Shown here in pieces: positions 44,049 through 52,042 of a DNA stretch of 64,000 nucleotides. Under the pieces are notes generated by a model. That model made no database searches, was not told the DNA's origin, and was given only the letters and a program-made list of their open reading frames with translations. Both the position numbers and the translations under genes were made by a program. Every line of letters begins with the position of its first letter. The stretch's first letter is position 1. The stretch is from NCBI GenBank assembly GCA_002409145.1, contig DHUL01000044.1:27155-91154 (forward strand), in the 5' to 3' direction. The stretch comes from Bacteroidales bacterium UBA5235 (lineage in GTDB: Bacteria; Bacteroidota; Bacteroidia; Bacteroidales; VadinHA17).

Positions 44049-47000
44049 ATGAAAGCATTACGGTTCCTCATTTCCCCTGCAATGATGGGTATACTCTTCA
44101 TTGCTCTTGCAGCATCAATGGCTGCAGCGACATTCATTGAGAACGATTTCGGCCAGGAGGCTTCCCGGGCGGCAGTTTACAACACCTGGTGGTTTGAGAT
44201 GCTCTTTCTGGTGCTGGCCCTGAACCTGGTTGGCCAGATTGTCACCTTCAGGCTGTGGCGCAGGGGAAAGCTTACTGTTCTCCTGTTTCATGCTGCATTT
44301 ATCATCATGGTGGCTGGCGCTGCAATAACCAGGTACACAGGCTATGACGGTATGCTGCACATCAGGGAGGGCAGCTCATCTGATGTCACATTCTCCTCAG
44401 GCAACACAATTACATTCGAGCTCACAGGGAGTGACGGCACCCTTCTGAACAGTCACTCAGCACCACTGAACATTTCAGGAGGCCGCCACGGGAAATACAG
44501 GAAGAGTCTTGAAACCGACGACGGAAAAGCCACCCTTACCTTCGAACGGTATCTTGCCGGCGCTGTGAAAACGGTAGAGGAGACTCAGGGAGGCAGGCCG
44601 ATGATATCACTGCTCTTCACACCTGATATGGTCACCAGCGAAACCGTAGTCCTGGCTCCGGGAGAGTCGGCAATGATAGGCGATATGACCGCCGGCTTCG
44701 AAACCCCGGCTGACATTTCTGTTACAACTGACGGGATCTCATTCTTTATCAGGTCATCAGTAGGACTGAGATCAACCGTAATGAAGGAGATGAAGTCGGA
44801 AGAATATCCCGCTGACACCCTGGTGCCGCTGATGAAAGGAACTGTTTACACCGCAGGCAGCTACAGGATAATGCCACAGATGATGACCATGAGCGGCACA
44901 ATGGTGCCATCCGTGACTTCGGCAGGACAGAGATCCGGAGGTGCGCTTGAGTTCACGCTGAAGGGTGATGGCTATCAGGAAAAAATCTGGCTGTGGGATG
45001 ACGGTGATGAAGAGAGGTCAGTATGGAAGGGTGATGCCGGCAGGCTGACTGCCAGGGTGAGTTACGGTGCCAGTGGAAAGCAACTCCCTTTCAGCCTGAG
45101 ACTTGACGACTTTGTCGTGGAGCGGTACCCGGGTTCCAACAGCCCGTCGGGATTCAGGAGCAGGGTAACTCTCATCGATCCGGGACACGGTATCGAAATG
45201 CCTTATGATATTTACATGAACCATATCCTGAAATACCGCGGGTACCGGTTCTACCAGTCGTCATATGATAATGACGAGCTTGGTACTGTTTTGTCTGTCA
45301 ACCATGACCCGGCGGGGATGTACACCACCTATACCGGGTATGGGTTGCTGTTCCTGTTTATAATACTCTCACTTCTTAACAGGAAATCATTCTTCCGCAC
45401 TGTAGCTCCCGGGCACTGGAGCTCGAATTACCGCAAACCTGTTGCTGCCATAGCATTGCTCCTGATGACTTCCCTGTCACCTCTGAAGAGCCAGGAACTG
45501 GTAATAGAGCGAAAAGCAGCAGATAGTTTTGGTGCAGTGCTGGCACAGGATCAGAAAGGGCGGACGAAACCGCTTTATACCATCAGCAGTGACATCCTCC
45601 GGAAGGTGTCAAGGGAAAATAGTTTTGAGGGACTGTCACCAATGCAGGTATTCCTTGGCTGTTCGCTTGATTTCTACCACTGGCAGAACGTACCGCTCAT
45701 AAAGGTTTCAAATGAGGAACTCCGCCGCGAGCTCAACCTGAAGGGCGAGAAGGCTGCCTTTTCGGAAATCGTAAAGATGGGCGAAGGTGGCGGTTACCTG
45801 CTTGGCTCCATGGTTGACAAAGCCTATGCAAAGAGTGTGACTGACCGTACGAAGTTTGACAAGGAGGTAATTAAGGTCGACGAGCGGGTCAACATATGCT
45901 ATATGATGTCAAGAGGAGATTTCATGAGGATATTTCCCCTTCGGGACAGCACTGATCACTGGGGCAGTGCGGAGGATGCTGCAAGGCACGGCATAGGAAA
46001 GGAGGATTCCCTCTTTGTGGTGAGCGTGGTTCCGATGTGGGCTCAGTCTGTGACATTAGTGGGGGGCTCATCGGCACCTCCGGCAGACTATATCACCGCA
46101 CTCACCAACTACCAGCACCGTTATGCCGGGTATGAACTGCCTGCAGAGAGCAAGGTAAAGGCTGAACTCTTCTATTATCGGGCAAGGATATTTGAAAGGC
46201 TTTTCCCGTGGTATGCTACCGTAGGACTTATAATGATAATTACAATCATTACCATGATTATCAGGGGCAGGGAGCTCAGGGGACCAGTCCTCCGGGTGCT
46301 TGCCGGCCTGGTTGCTGCCGGATTCCTGTTCCATACCCTCGGTCTTGGCATCAGATGGTATATCTCGGGCCATTCGCCCATGAGCAACGGTTATGAATCA
46401 ATGCTCTTCATCTCGTGGGTGACATTGCTTGCCGGGCTGATCTTCAGCAGGAGGTCGCTTCTTACCCTTGCAGCCACCTCTGTCCTTGGCGGACTGACAC
46501 TTATGGTGGCGCACCTGAGCTTCATGGACCCGGAGATCACCAACCTGGTTCCCGTATTGCGTTCTTACTGGCTCACCCTGCATGTTTCCGTTATCACCGG
46601 CAGCTACGGTTTCCTGGGGCTGGGTGCCATCCTGGGGATTGTCGTCCTTGTGATGATGCTTTTCATCCATGAGGGTAACAGGGAGAGGATCAGTGCCGTA
46701 ATTGATGAACTTACGGTAATCAATTACAGAACATTGACCCTGGGGCTTTATTTTCTGACCATTGGCACTTTCCTCGGGGCCATCTGGGCTAATGAGTCGT
46801 GGGGCCGTTACTGGGGCTGGGACCCGAAAGAGACCTGGTCACTTATTACCATAATTGTATACACCCTGGTGACTCATTCCAGAATGATGCCGGGAATGAA
46901 AGATACGTACACTTTCAACCTGCTTTCACTTTTTGCATTTTCATCTGTGCTGATGACCTATTTCGGTGTTAACTATTACCTGTCAGGGCTGCACTCTTAT

Positions 47001-47114
47001 GCCGCTGGCGATGCAGTGCCGGTGCCGGCATTTGTATATGTGGCTGCAGGAGTGCTCATCAGCCTGGCAGTTGCAGCAGGATTTGCATACCGGAAAGCGT
47101 TGAAGCGGCAGTAG
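44049..47114 (+). CDS. Fused cytochrome c haem lyase CcsB-CcsA (System II)
   Basis: A 1021-residue membrane protein joining both halves of the System II (ResB/ResC) machinery that moves haem to the periplasm and attaches it to CxxCH motifs. The CcsB/ResB part (about 1-480) starts with four helices and a large periplasmic domain. The CcsA/ResC part (from about 700) has further helices and the haem-binding tryptophan-rich WWD-type motif, WGRYWGWDPKETWSLI, near 915. The fused form is known from Bacteroidota and epsilonproteobacteria. Its place, 20 bp after the Crp/Fnr gene and next to five cytochrome c genes, fits a maturase for this cluster. Confidence 0.94.
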   Translation: MKALRFLISPAMMGILFIALAASMAAATFIENDFGQEASRAAVYNTWWFEMLFLVLALNLVGQIVTFRLWRRGKLTVLLFHAAFIIMVAGAAITRYTGYDGMLHIREGSSSDVTFSSGNTITFELTGSDGTLLNSHSAPLNISGGRHGKYRKSLETDDGKATLTFERYLAGAVKTVEETQGGRPMISLLFTPDMVTSETVVLAPGESAMIGDMTAGFETPADISVTTDGISFFIRSSVGLRSTVMKEMKSEEYPADTLVPLMKGTVYTAGSYRIMPQMMTMSGTMVPSVTSAGQRSGGALEFTLKGDGYQEKIWLWDDGDEERSVWKGDAGRLTARVSYGASGKQLPFSLRLDDFVVERYPGSNSPSGFRSRVTLIDPGHGIEMPYDIYMNHILKYRGYRFYQSSYDNDELGTVLSVNHDPAGMYTTYTGYGLLFLFIILSLLNRKSFFRTVAPGHWSSNYRKPVAAIALLLMTSLSPLKSQELVIERKAADSFGAVLAQDQKGRTKPLYTISSDILRKVSRENSFEGLSPMQVFLGCSLDFYHWQNVPLIKVSNEELRRELNLKGEKAAFSEIVKMGEGGGYLLGSMVDKAYAKSVTDRTKFDKEVIKVDERVNICYMMSRGDFMRIFPLRDSTDHWGSAEDAARHGIGKEDSLFVVSVVPMWAQSVTLVGGSSAPPADYITALTNYQHRYAGYELPAESKVKAELFYYRARIFERLFPWYATVGLIMIITIITMIIRGRELRGPVLRVLAGLVAAGFLFHTLGLGIRWYISGHSPMSNGYESMLFISWVTLLAGLIFSRRSLLTLAATSVLGGLTLMVAHLSFMDPEITNLVPVLRSYWLTLHVSVITGSYGFLGLGAILGIVVLVMMLFIHEGNRERISAVIDELTVINYRTLTLGLYFLTIGTFLGAIWANESWGRYWGWDPKETWSLITIIVYTLVTHSRMMPGMKDTYTFNLLSLFAFSSVLMTYFGVNYYLSGLHSYAAGDAVPVPAFVYVAAGVLISLAVAAGFAYRKALKRQ

Positions 47115-47121
47115 GCTGTTT

Positions 47122-47162
47122 AAAAAAAAGCTGCCCCGGGTATAAACCAGGGGCAGCTTTTC
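47122..47162. terminator. Terminator after ccsBA and behind tRNA-His
   Basis: AAAAGCTGCCCC pairs with GGGGCAGCTTTT around a loop of about twelve bases. It lies between ccsBA (plus) and tRNA-His (minus) and can stop transcription in both directions. Confidence 0.85.
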
Positions 47163-47170
47163 ATTATCAG

Positions 47171-47245
47171 GGTGGAAGACCGGGTTCGAACCGGCGACCT
47201 CCAGATCCACAATCTGGCGCTCTAACCAACTGAGCTACAACCACC
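47171..47245 (-). tRNA. tRNA-His(GTG)
   Basis: Read on the minus strand: an extra G at -1 opposite discriminator C, the mark of tRNA-His; acceptor GTGGTTG against CTTCCAC; D stem GCTC/GAGC; anticodon stem CCAGA/TCTGG with loop TTGTGGA (anticodon GTG); T arm GCCGG-TTCGAAC-CCGGT. In the acceptor stem, pairs 5-68 and 6-67 are both T-T mismatches. No CCA is encoded. Confidence 0.9.
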
Positions 47246-47401
47246 GTTTTACGGAGTGCAAAGAAACAGCAAAAATCCCATTTTACAAACAGTTATTTTT
47301 ATTTTGTTATCAATTCATTCAAATAGTAACTTAGCCGTTTCAAAAACAGTATGGTATAATTATTGCGGCATCAGGGTTTTTCAATTACATAACGTGACAA
47401 T

Positions 47402-48748
47402 TTGAGCAGGCTGAAGATCATAGATAATATCTCGGGACTGCAGGCCGTGCAGCTGCTTAGATTCCTCACCTTTCTCATTATCAGCATCGTATTTACCAAG
47501 AGTCACCTCTCCAGGGCGCAGATAGGTAACTGGGAACTGTTCCTCTTCATCTCCAGCCTGCTGAGCTTCTTCTGGGTCACCGGCATCATACAGTCGCTCC
47601 TCACCCTCTATGAGCGCAACCGTACTTTCAGGGATGATGGAGCAAAGGAGGGAAGAAAATCACCTGAGATCTTCAATGCTTTTCTCCTGATCTCATTTTT
47701 CAGCCTCATGGTGTTCATCCTTGGCATACCAATCAGGTTCGTACTGGAATCATCACAGGCAGACCCTGACATACCTTATCCCAGCCTGCTGCTCCTTTAT
47801 ATCCTGCTGAGCAACCCCGTGGCGCTTATTGAATACATCTACCTCCTGAACAACCGTCCTCACAGAATACTCCAGTATGGCATTTACACCTATTCTGCAC
47901 AGTTACTGCTTGTTCTGGCCCCGGTGGTCGCCGGGTATGATGAGAAGAGTGCCATCCTGGGGCTCTTCGCAATCACAGCCGTGCGGTGGATATGGCTCAT
48001 CATAATTCTGCGCAGGTACACTCTTCTCAAGGTGTCACCCGGTTTCATCAGGGAGCACCTGAGGGTGGGGATGCCGCTCATCCTTACTTTTCTGATAAGC
48101 GGTTCTGCTCAGTATGTTGATGGAATAATTATCTCAGCACGGTATTCCGACCCCGGGGTTTTTGCAATGTACCGTTACGGCGCCAAGGAGTTTCCGCTGG
48201 TACTGCTCCTTGCCAACGGACTGAGCAACGCCCTGCTGCCTCAGTTCAGTACCAGGGAAGGGATGCGGGAAGCCCTTGTGACGCTCAGAAAGCGGTCTGA
48301 CAGACTTATCCGATACCTGTTCCCCCTCTCAATGATCACCATGCTCGTGGCCAGATGGGTCTACCCGCGCCTGTTCACCCCCGAATTCACAAGGAGTGCA
48401 GACGTGTTCATGATCTACCTGCTTCTGATCATTCCACGGCTGGTATTCCCGCAGACAATCGTTATAGGAAGACGGAAGACCAATGTGACGCTCTATACCG
48501 CTGCCATTGAGCTGGCAGTGAACATCCCCCTGAGCCTCATGCTTATAAAACCATATGGCGTGGTGGGCGTGGCACTGGCCACCTTCATTGTCTATTTCCT
48601 CGAGAAAATATTCCTTATGTATTACGTGTGGAAAAAAATGAAGATCAGGCCCGCAGAATACATACCCCTGACCAGGTGGATCATATTTTCCACCTTGCTC
48701 ATCCTGCTCTTCGTATTGATTGACCATCGCATCATAGACATCTACTGA
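47402..48748 (+). CDS. Polysaccharide flippase (MOP/Wzx-like)
   Basis: A 448-residue integral membrane protein with about twelve to fourteen helices, of the MOP superfamily that flips lipid-linked sugars across the inner membrane. The N-terminus shows the family arrangement (SGLQAVQLLRFLTFLIISIVF), and a conserved segment GMPLILTFLISGSAQYVDGIII (in parts) near residue 222 begins the second half. The start is TTG at 47402; no ATG gives a better fit. No other glycan genes adjoin; the glycosyltransferase at 12.8 kb is far off. A role in O-antigen or capsule is inferred. Confidence 0.85.
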   Translation: MSRLKIIDNISGLQAVQLLRFLTFLIISIVFTKSHLSRAQIGNWELFLFISSLLSFFWVTGIIQSLLTLYERNRTFRDDGAKEGRKSPEIFNAFLLISFFSLMVFILGIPIRFVLESSQADPDIPYPSLLLLYILLSNPVALIEYIYLLNNRPHRILQYGIYTYSAQLLLVLAPVVAGYDEKSAILGLFAITAVRWIWLIIILRRYTLLKVSPGFIREHLRVGMPLILTFLISGSAQYVDGIIISARYSDPGVFAMYRYGAKEFPLVLLLANGLSNALLPQFSTREGMREALVTLRKRSDRLIRYLFPLSMITMLVARWVYPRLFTPEFTRSADVFMIYLLLIIPRLVFPQTIVIGRRKTNVTLYTAAIELAVNIPLSLMLIKPYGVVGVALATFIVYFLEKIFLMYYVWKKMKIRPAEYIPLTRWIIFSTLLILLFVLIDHRIIDIY

Positions 48749-48804
48749 CCGCGTATCAGAAACGGCGGAAGAGCACCCGTCTCTTTCGTAAGTACAAAAA
48801 GAAT

Positions 48805-48812
48805 TATATTTG
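48805..48812 (+). promoter_or_regulatory. -7 element ahead of the class V aminotransferase gene
   Basis: TATATTTG matches TAnnTTTG 27 bases before the start codon. No clear TTTG is seen at the usual distance. Confidence 0.55.
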
Positions 48813-48839
48813 GGACATATATACAATGCCTGAAAAAGT

Positions 48840-50327
48840 ATGGCTTTTCACGACACCACCCTGGAGGATTATTTCGGCAAATTCAGGAGAAATATAGTAG
48901 GGATTGACCAGGATTACACCTCTCCTTATGGTCAGAAGAAGATCATTTACTGTGACTGGATAGCCAGCGGAAGGCTATACGGGCCGATAGAAGATAAAAT
49001 GAGCCATCTGTTCGGCCCGTTCGTCGGCAATACACATACCGAAACCTCCGAGACAGGATCGATGATGACATGGGCATACCATCATGCCCAGGAGATAATC
49101 AAGAAGCATGTGAACGCCGGGCCTGACGATGTGCTTATAGCCGCAGGAGCCGGCATGACGGCAGTCATCAATAAGTTCCAGAGAATACTGGGGCTCAAGG
49201 GTTGCAGCTACCCCAGGACAGCACGCTGCCTGAATGAAACAGAACGTCCGGTGGTATTCATCACCCATATTGAACACCATTCAAACCAGACCTCATGGTA
49301 CGAGACACTTGCTGATGTGGTTATCATTGAACCGGGAAGTGACCTCACTGTTGACCCTGAAAACCTGAAAAAAGCACTTTTAAAGTATAGTGACAGAAAA
49401 TTCAAGATAGGATCATTCTCTGCCTGCTCAAATGTCACAGGGGTGTTCACTCCATATCACACCCTTGCACGCATAATGCATGAACACGGCGGACTCTGTT
49501 TCGTTGATTTCGCCGCCTCAGCCCCCTATGTTGAGATGAACATGCATCCGGCAGATCCCATGGAAAAGCTGGACGCCATATTCTTCTCACCGCATAAGTT
49601 CCTGGGCGGACCCGGATCTTCAGGCATCATGTTGTTTGATAAGTCATTATATAAATCTTCAGCCCCTGACCAGCCGGGAGGAGGGACGGTTGACTGGACC
49701 AATCCCTGGGGTGAGTACAAGTATGTTGACAACATCGAGTCGAGGGAAGATGGTGGTACCCCGGCTTTCCTGCAGATGATAAGGGCCGCCCTGGCCATCA
49801 GGCTGAAGGAGCAGATGGGCACCGAAAAGATAAGAGCCCGTGAGGAGGAGCTCCTGGAGAGGACTTTCTGCGGGTTGTCAGCCATACAGGGGCTGCACAT
49901 CCTTGCACCAAACGTCAGGCACCGGCTGGGTGCAGTCTCCTTTTATATTGACGGACTGCACTATAACCTCGTGGTCAAGCTGCTTAGTGACAGGTATGGT
50001 ATCCAGGTCAGGGGCGGTTGTGCATGCGCAGGCACTTACGGCCATTACCTGCTCGACGTGACCTATGACCACAGCCACCACATCACTGAGATGATCAACC
50101 GGGGTGACCTGTCAGAAAAACCCGGATGGGTCAGGCTGTCAATCCATCCCACCATGACCGGTGAAGAACTTGAAACTGTTATTGCTGCTCTCGGGGAGAT
50201 AAGAAACCATTCTGGTGACTGGTGCAATGATTATATCTACTGCAGGCGGACCAATGAATTTAACCACCCCGCTGACACAGGAGATGGCATGGAGAGAGTC
50301 CGCTCATGGTTTAACCTTAAGACGTGA
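48840..50327 (+). CDS. Class V aminotransferase, cysteine desulfurase-like
   Basis: A 495-residue PLP enzyme. The PLP lysine is in FFSPHKFLGGPGSSG near residue 258, and cofactor contacts are seen in THIEHHSNQTSWYE near 140 and VDFAASAPY near 222. A Cys-rich loop, RGGCACAGTYGHYLL near 396, occupies the place of the catalytic Cys of SufS/Csd desulfurases, so it may act on cysteine or selenocysteine. It is longer than SufS (about 410), with an extra C-terminal tail of some 50 residues. Its stop overlaps the next possible start, so it is coupled with the GNAT-like gene. No other suf genes are present. Confidence 0.87.
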   Translation: MAFHDTTLEDYFGKFRRNIVGIDQDYTSPYGQKKIIYCDWIASGRLYGPIEDKMSHLFGPFVGNTHTETSETGSMMTWAYHHAQEIIKKHVNAGPDDVLIAAGAGMTAVINKFQRILGLKGCSYPRTARCLNETERPVVFITHIEHHSNQTSWYETLADVVIIEPGSDLTVDPENLKKALLKYSDRKFKIGSFSACSNVTGVFTPYHTLARIMHEHGGLCFVDFAASAPYVEMNMHPADPMEKLDAIFFSPHKFLGGPGSSGIMLFDKSLYKSSAPDQPGGGTVDWTNPWGEYKYVDNIESREDGGTPAFLQMIRAALAIRLKEQMGTEKIRAREEELLERTFCGLSAIQGLHILAPNVRHRLGAVSFYIDGLHYNLVVKLLSDRYGIQVRGGCACAGTYGHYLLDVTYDHSHHITEMINRGDLSEKPGWVRLSIHPTMTGEELETVIAALGEIRNHSGDWCNDYIYCRRTNEFNHPADTGDGMERVRSWFNLKT

Positions 50328-50332
50328 ATACG

Positions 50333-51541
50333 ATGAAAATCACCGAAGTCACTTCAGAATCCCTCAGGAAGGAATTCATTGAGTTCCCGAAAAGGCTGTA
50401 CAAGGGAGACCCCGGCTGGGTCTGTCCCCTTGACAGTGAGACGGAGGCTGTCTTTGACCGCGAACGTAATGCTGCCTTCAGGAACGGCGAGGCAGTACGG
50501 TGGATACTCTCCGACGGTGATGGTACGACAATAGGCAGGGTGGCGGCATTCATCGATGAGATTCGCTCAAAAGCAAACAGGCAGCCAACGGGAGGACTTG
50601 GTTTCTTCGAGGTCATCGAGTCGCGTGAGGCTGCTTTCATCCTCTTTGATACCGCCCGGCAGTGGCTGGCGGAGAGAGGGATGAAAGCAATGGACGGTCC
50701 GATAAATTTCGGTGAGAATGACAACTACTGGGGTCTGCTGGTGGAAGGATTCACGCAGCCCGGTTTCGGAATGCCCTACAACAAACCCTATTACTGGCAG
50801 TATTTCACTGATTATGGTTTCCGGACCTATTTCGAACAGTACAGTTACCATAAGGATGTGGCTGCTGTGGAGGTCTTCCCGGAACGGTTCAGGAAGATAG
50901 CCGAGTGGATCTCTAAGAAACCCGGATATTCCTACCGTCACTTCAGCTTTTCGGAGCGTGACAAATTTGCCGCCGACATGGTGGAGATATATAATGCCAC
51001 CTGGGCAGTGTTCAAGGAGGACTTCACCCCGCTTGATCCTGCCCGGATAGAGAACACCCTGCGCCAGGCCAGTGCCTTTATTGATCCCGAGCTGATCTGG
51101 TTTGCATATCATAATGACAGGCCTGTTGCATTCTTCATTATTTTCCCTGACCTGAACCAGATAATCAGGCACTTCAACGGCCGCATGACACCACTGAACA
51201 AGGTCCGGTTCCTATGGTACAGGATGACTCATGAGATGACCCGGGCCAGAGCCCTTGTTGCCGGAGTACACCCCTCTTACCAGAACACCGGCATCGAATC
51301 AGCCATCTTCCTGGAGCTGTTCCGTGTCTTCAGGAAGAAGAGGTTTTACAGGGAGCTTGAGCTCTCCTGGGTGGGAGATTTCAATCCGAAGATGATCTCG
51401 ATTTACGAAGCTATTGGAGCCACCAGGGCGAAGACCCACCTCACCCTGAGGTATATGATGGATGAGAATCTCCCTTTTAAGATGTACAAGGACGAGATGG
51501 AGGAAAACAGGGCTGCAAGACAGGCCAGACAGAAGGAATGA
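50333..51541 (+). CDS. GNAT-like acyltransferase
   Basis: A 402-residue soluble protein with two regions resembling GNAT acetyltransferases. The N-terminal half shows the RVAAFIDEIRSK strand and the GPINFGENDNYWGLL block near 125; the C-terminal half shows MTRARALVAGVHPSYQNTGIESAIF (in parts) near 300, where the acyl-CoA loop would be. I know this family only as hypothetical in Bacteroidota; substrate unknown. ATG 50333 is chosen; a GTG at 50324 overlaps the upstream stop. Close coupling to the class V aminotransferase suggests both act on one amino-group metabolite, but this is inference. Confidence 0.75.
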   Translation: MKITEVTSESLRKEFIEFPKRLYKGDPGWVCPLDSETEAVFDRERNAAFRNGEAVRWILSDGDGTTIGRVAAFIDEIRSKANRQPTGGLGFFEVIESREAAFILFDTARQWLAERGMKAMDGPINFGENDNYWGLLVEGFTQPGFGMPYNKPYYWQYFTDYGFRTYFEQYSYHKDVAAVEVFPERFRKIAEWISKKPGYSYRHFSFSERDKFAADMVEIYNATWAVFKEDFTPLDPARIENTLRQASAFIDPELIWFAYHNDRPVAFFIIFPDLNQIIRHFNGRMTPLNKVRFLWYRMTHEMTRARALVAGVHPSYQNTGIESAIFLELFRVFRKKRFYRELELSWVGDFNPKMISIYEAIGATRAKTHLTLRYMMDENLPFKMYKDEMEENRAARQARQKE

Positions 51542-51592
51542 AATTTTTTTGATACTCTTTTTGCATTTTCTTTATTGTTCATTATCTTTGCA

Positions 51593-51600
51593 CTCCCTTG
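51593..51600 (+). promoter_or_regulatory. -7 element ahead of rpmE
   Basis: TATCTTTG matches TAnnTTTG 38 bases before the start codon, as at rpsO. TTG triplets lie upstream but not at the usual distance. Confidence 0.6.
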
Positions 51601-51638
51601 AAAAAGGGATTTTTGAACAGTAATAAATTATATCAGAG

Positions 51639-51905
51639 ATGAAAGAAGGTATACATCCGAACAATTACAGGCTGGTTGTATTTCAGGATATGTCAAACGG
51701 ATTCACCTTTATGACGCGTTCAACGGCCGGATCACGAGATACCATCAAGTGGGAGGACGGCAAGGAGTATCCGCTCATCAAGCTTGAGATTTCAAACACA
51801 TCACATCCTTTCTACACAGGTAAGATGAAGCTTGTTGACACAGCCGGAAGGGTAGACAAGTTCATGAACCGTTACAAGGATCATCTTGCGAAGAAGGCGA
51901 AGTAA
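51639..51905 (+). CDS. rpmE2: 50S ribosomal protein L31, type B
   Basis: An 88-residue L31. It lacks the CxxC zinc motifs and is longer than the zinc form, so it is the type B paralogue. Seen are [19 protein letters not shown], then [20 protein letters not shown] and the [21 protein letters not shown] block (in parts). In many bacteria type B replaces the zinc-bearing L31 when zinc is scarce; in Bacteroidota it is often the only copy. It has its own promoter and terminator. Confidence 0.95.
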   Translation: MKEGIHPNNYRLVVFQDMSNGFTFMTRSTAGSRDTIKWEDGKEYPLIKLEISNTSHPFYTGKMKLVDTAGRVDKFMNRYKDHLAKKAK

Positions 51906-51922
51906 CTGATAGTCACATGATA

Positions 51923-51960
51923 TAAGGCTGCCTTAAACAAGGCGGCTTTTTTTTTGTTTG
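51923..51960 (+). terminator. Terminator after rpmE
   Basis: AAGGCTGCCTT pairs with AAGGCGGCTTT around an AAC-type loop, with a few weak pairs, followed by nine T. Confidence 0.75.
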
Positions 51961-52018
51961 ACTATGGCAAATGCCGCAAGGATACAACAGTTGCCGGCAC
52001 AGGCAGAGTAATATTAAG

Positions 52019-52026
52019 TAAATTTG
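52019..52026 (+). promoter_or_regulatory. -7 element ahead of lon
   Basis: TAAATTTG matches TAnnTTTG 17 bases before the ATG at 52043. The leader would be very short. No heat-shock operator (such as CIRCE) is seen. Confidence 0.55.
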
Positions 52027-52042
52027 CATACTTTTACTTCAT

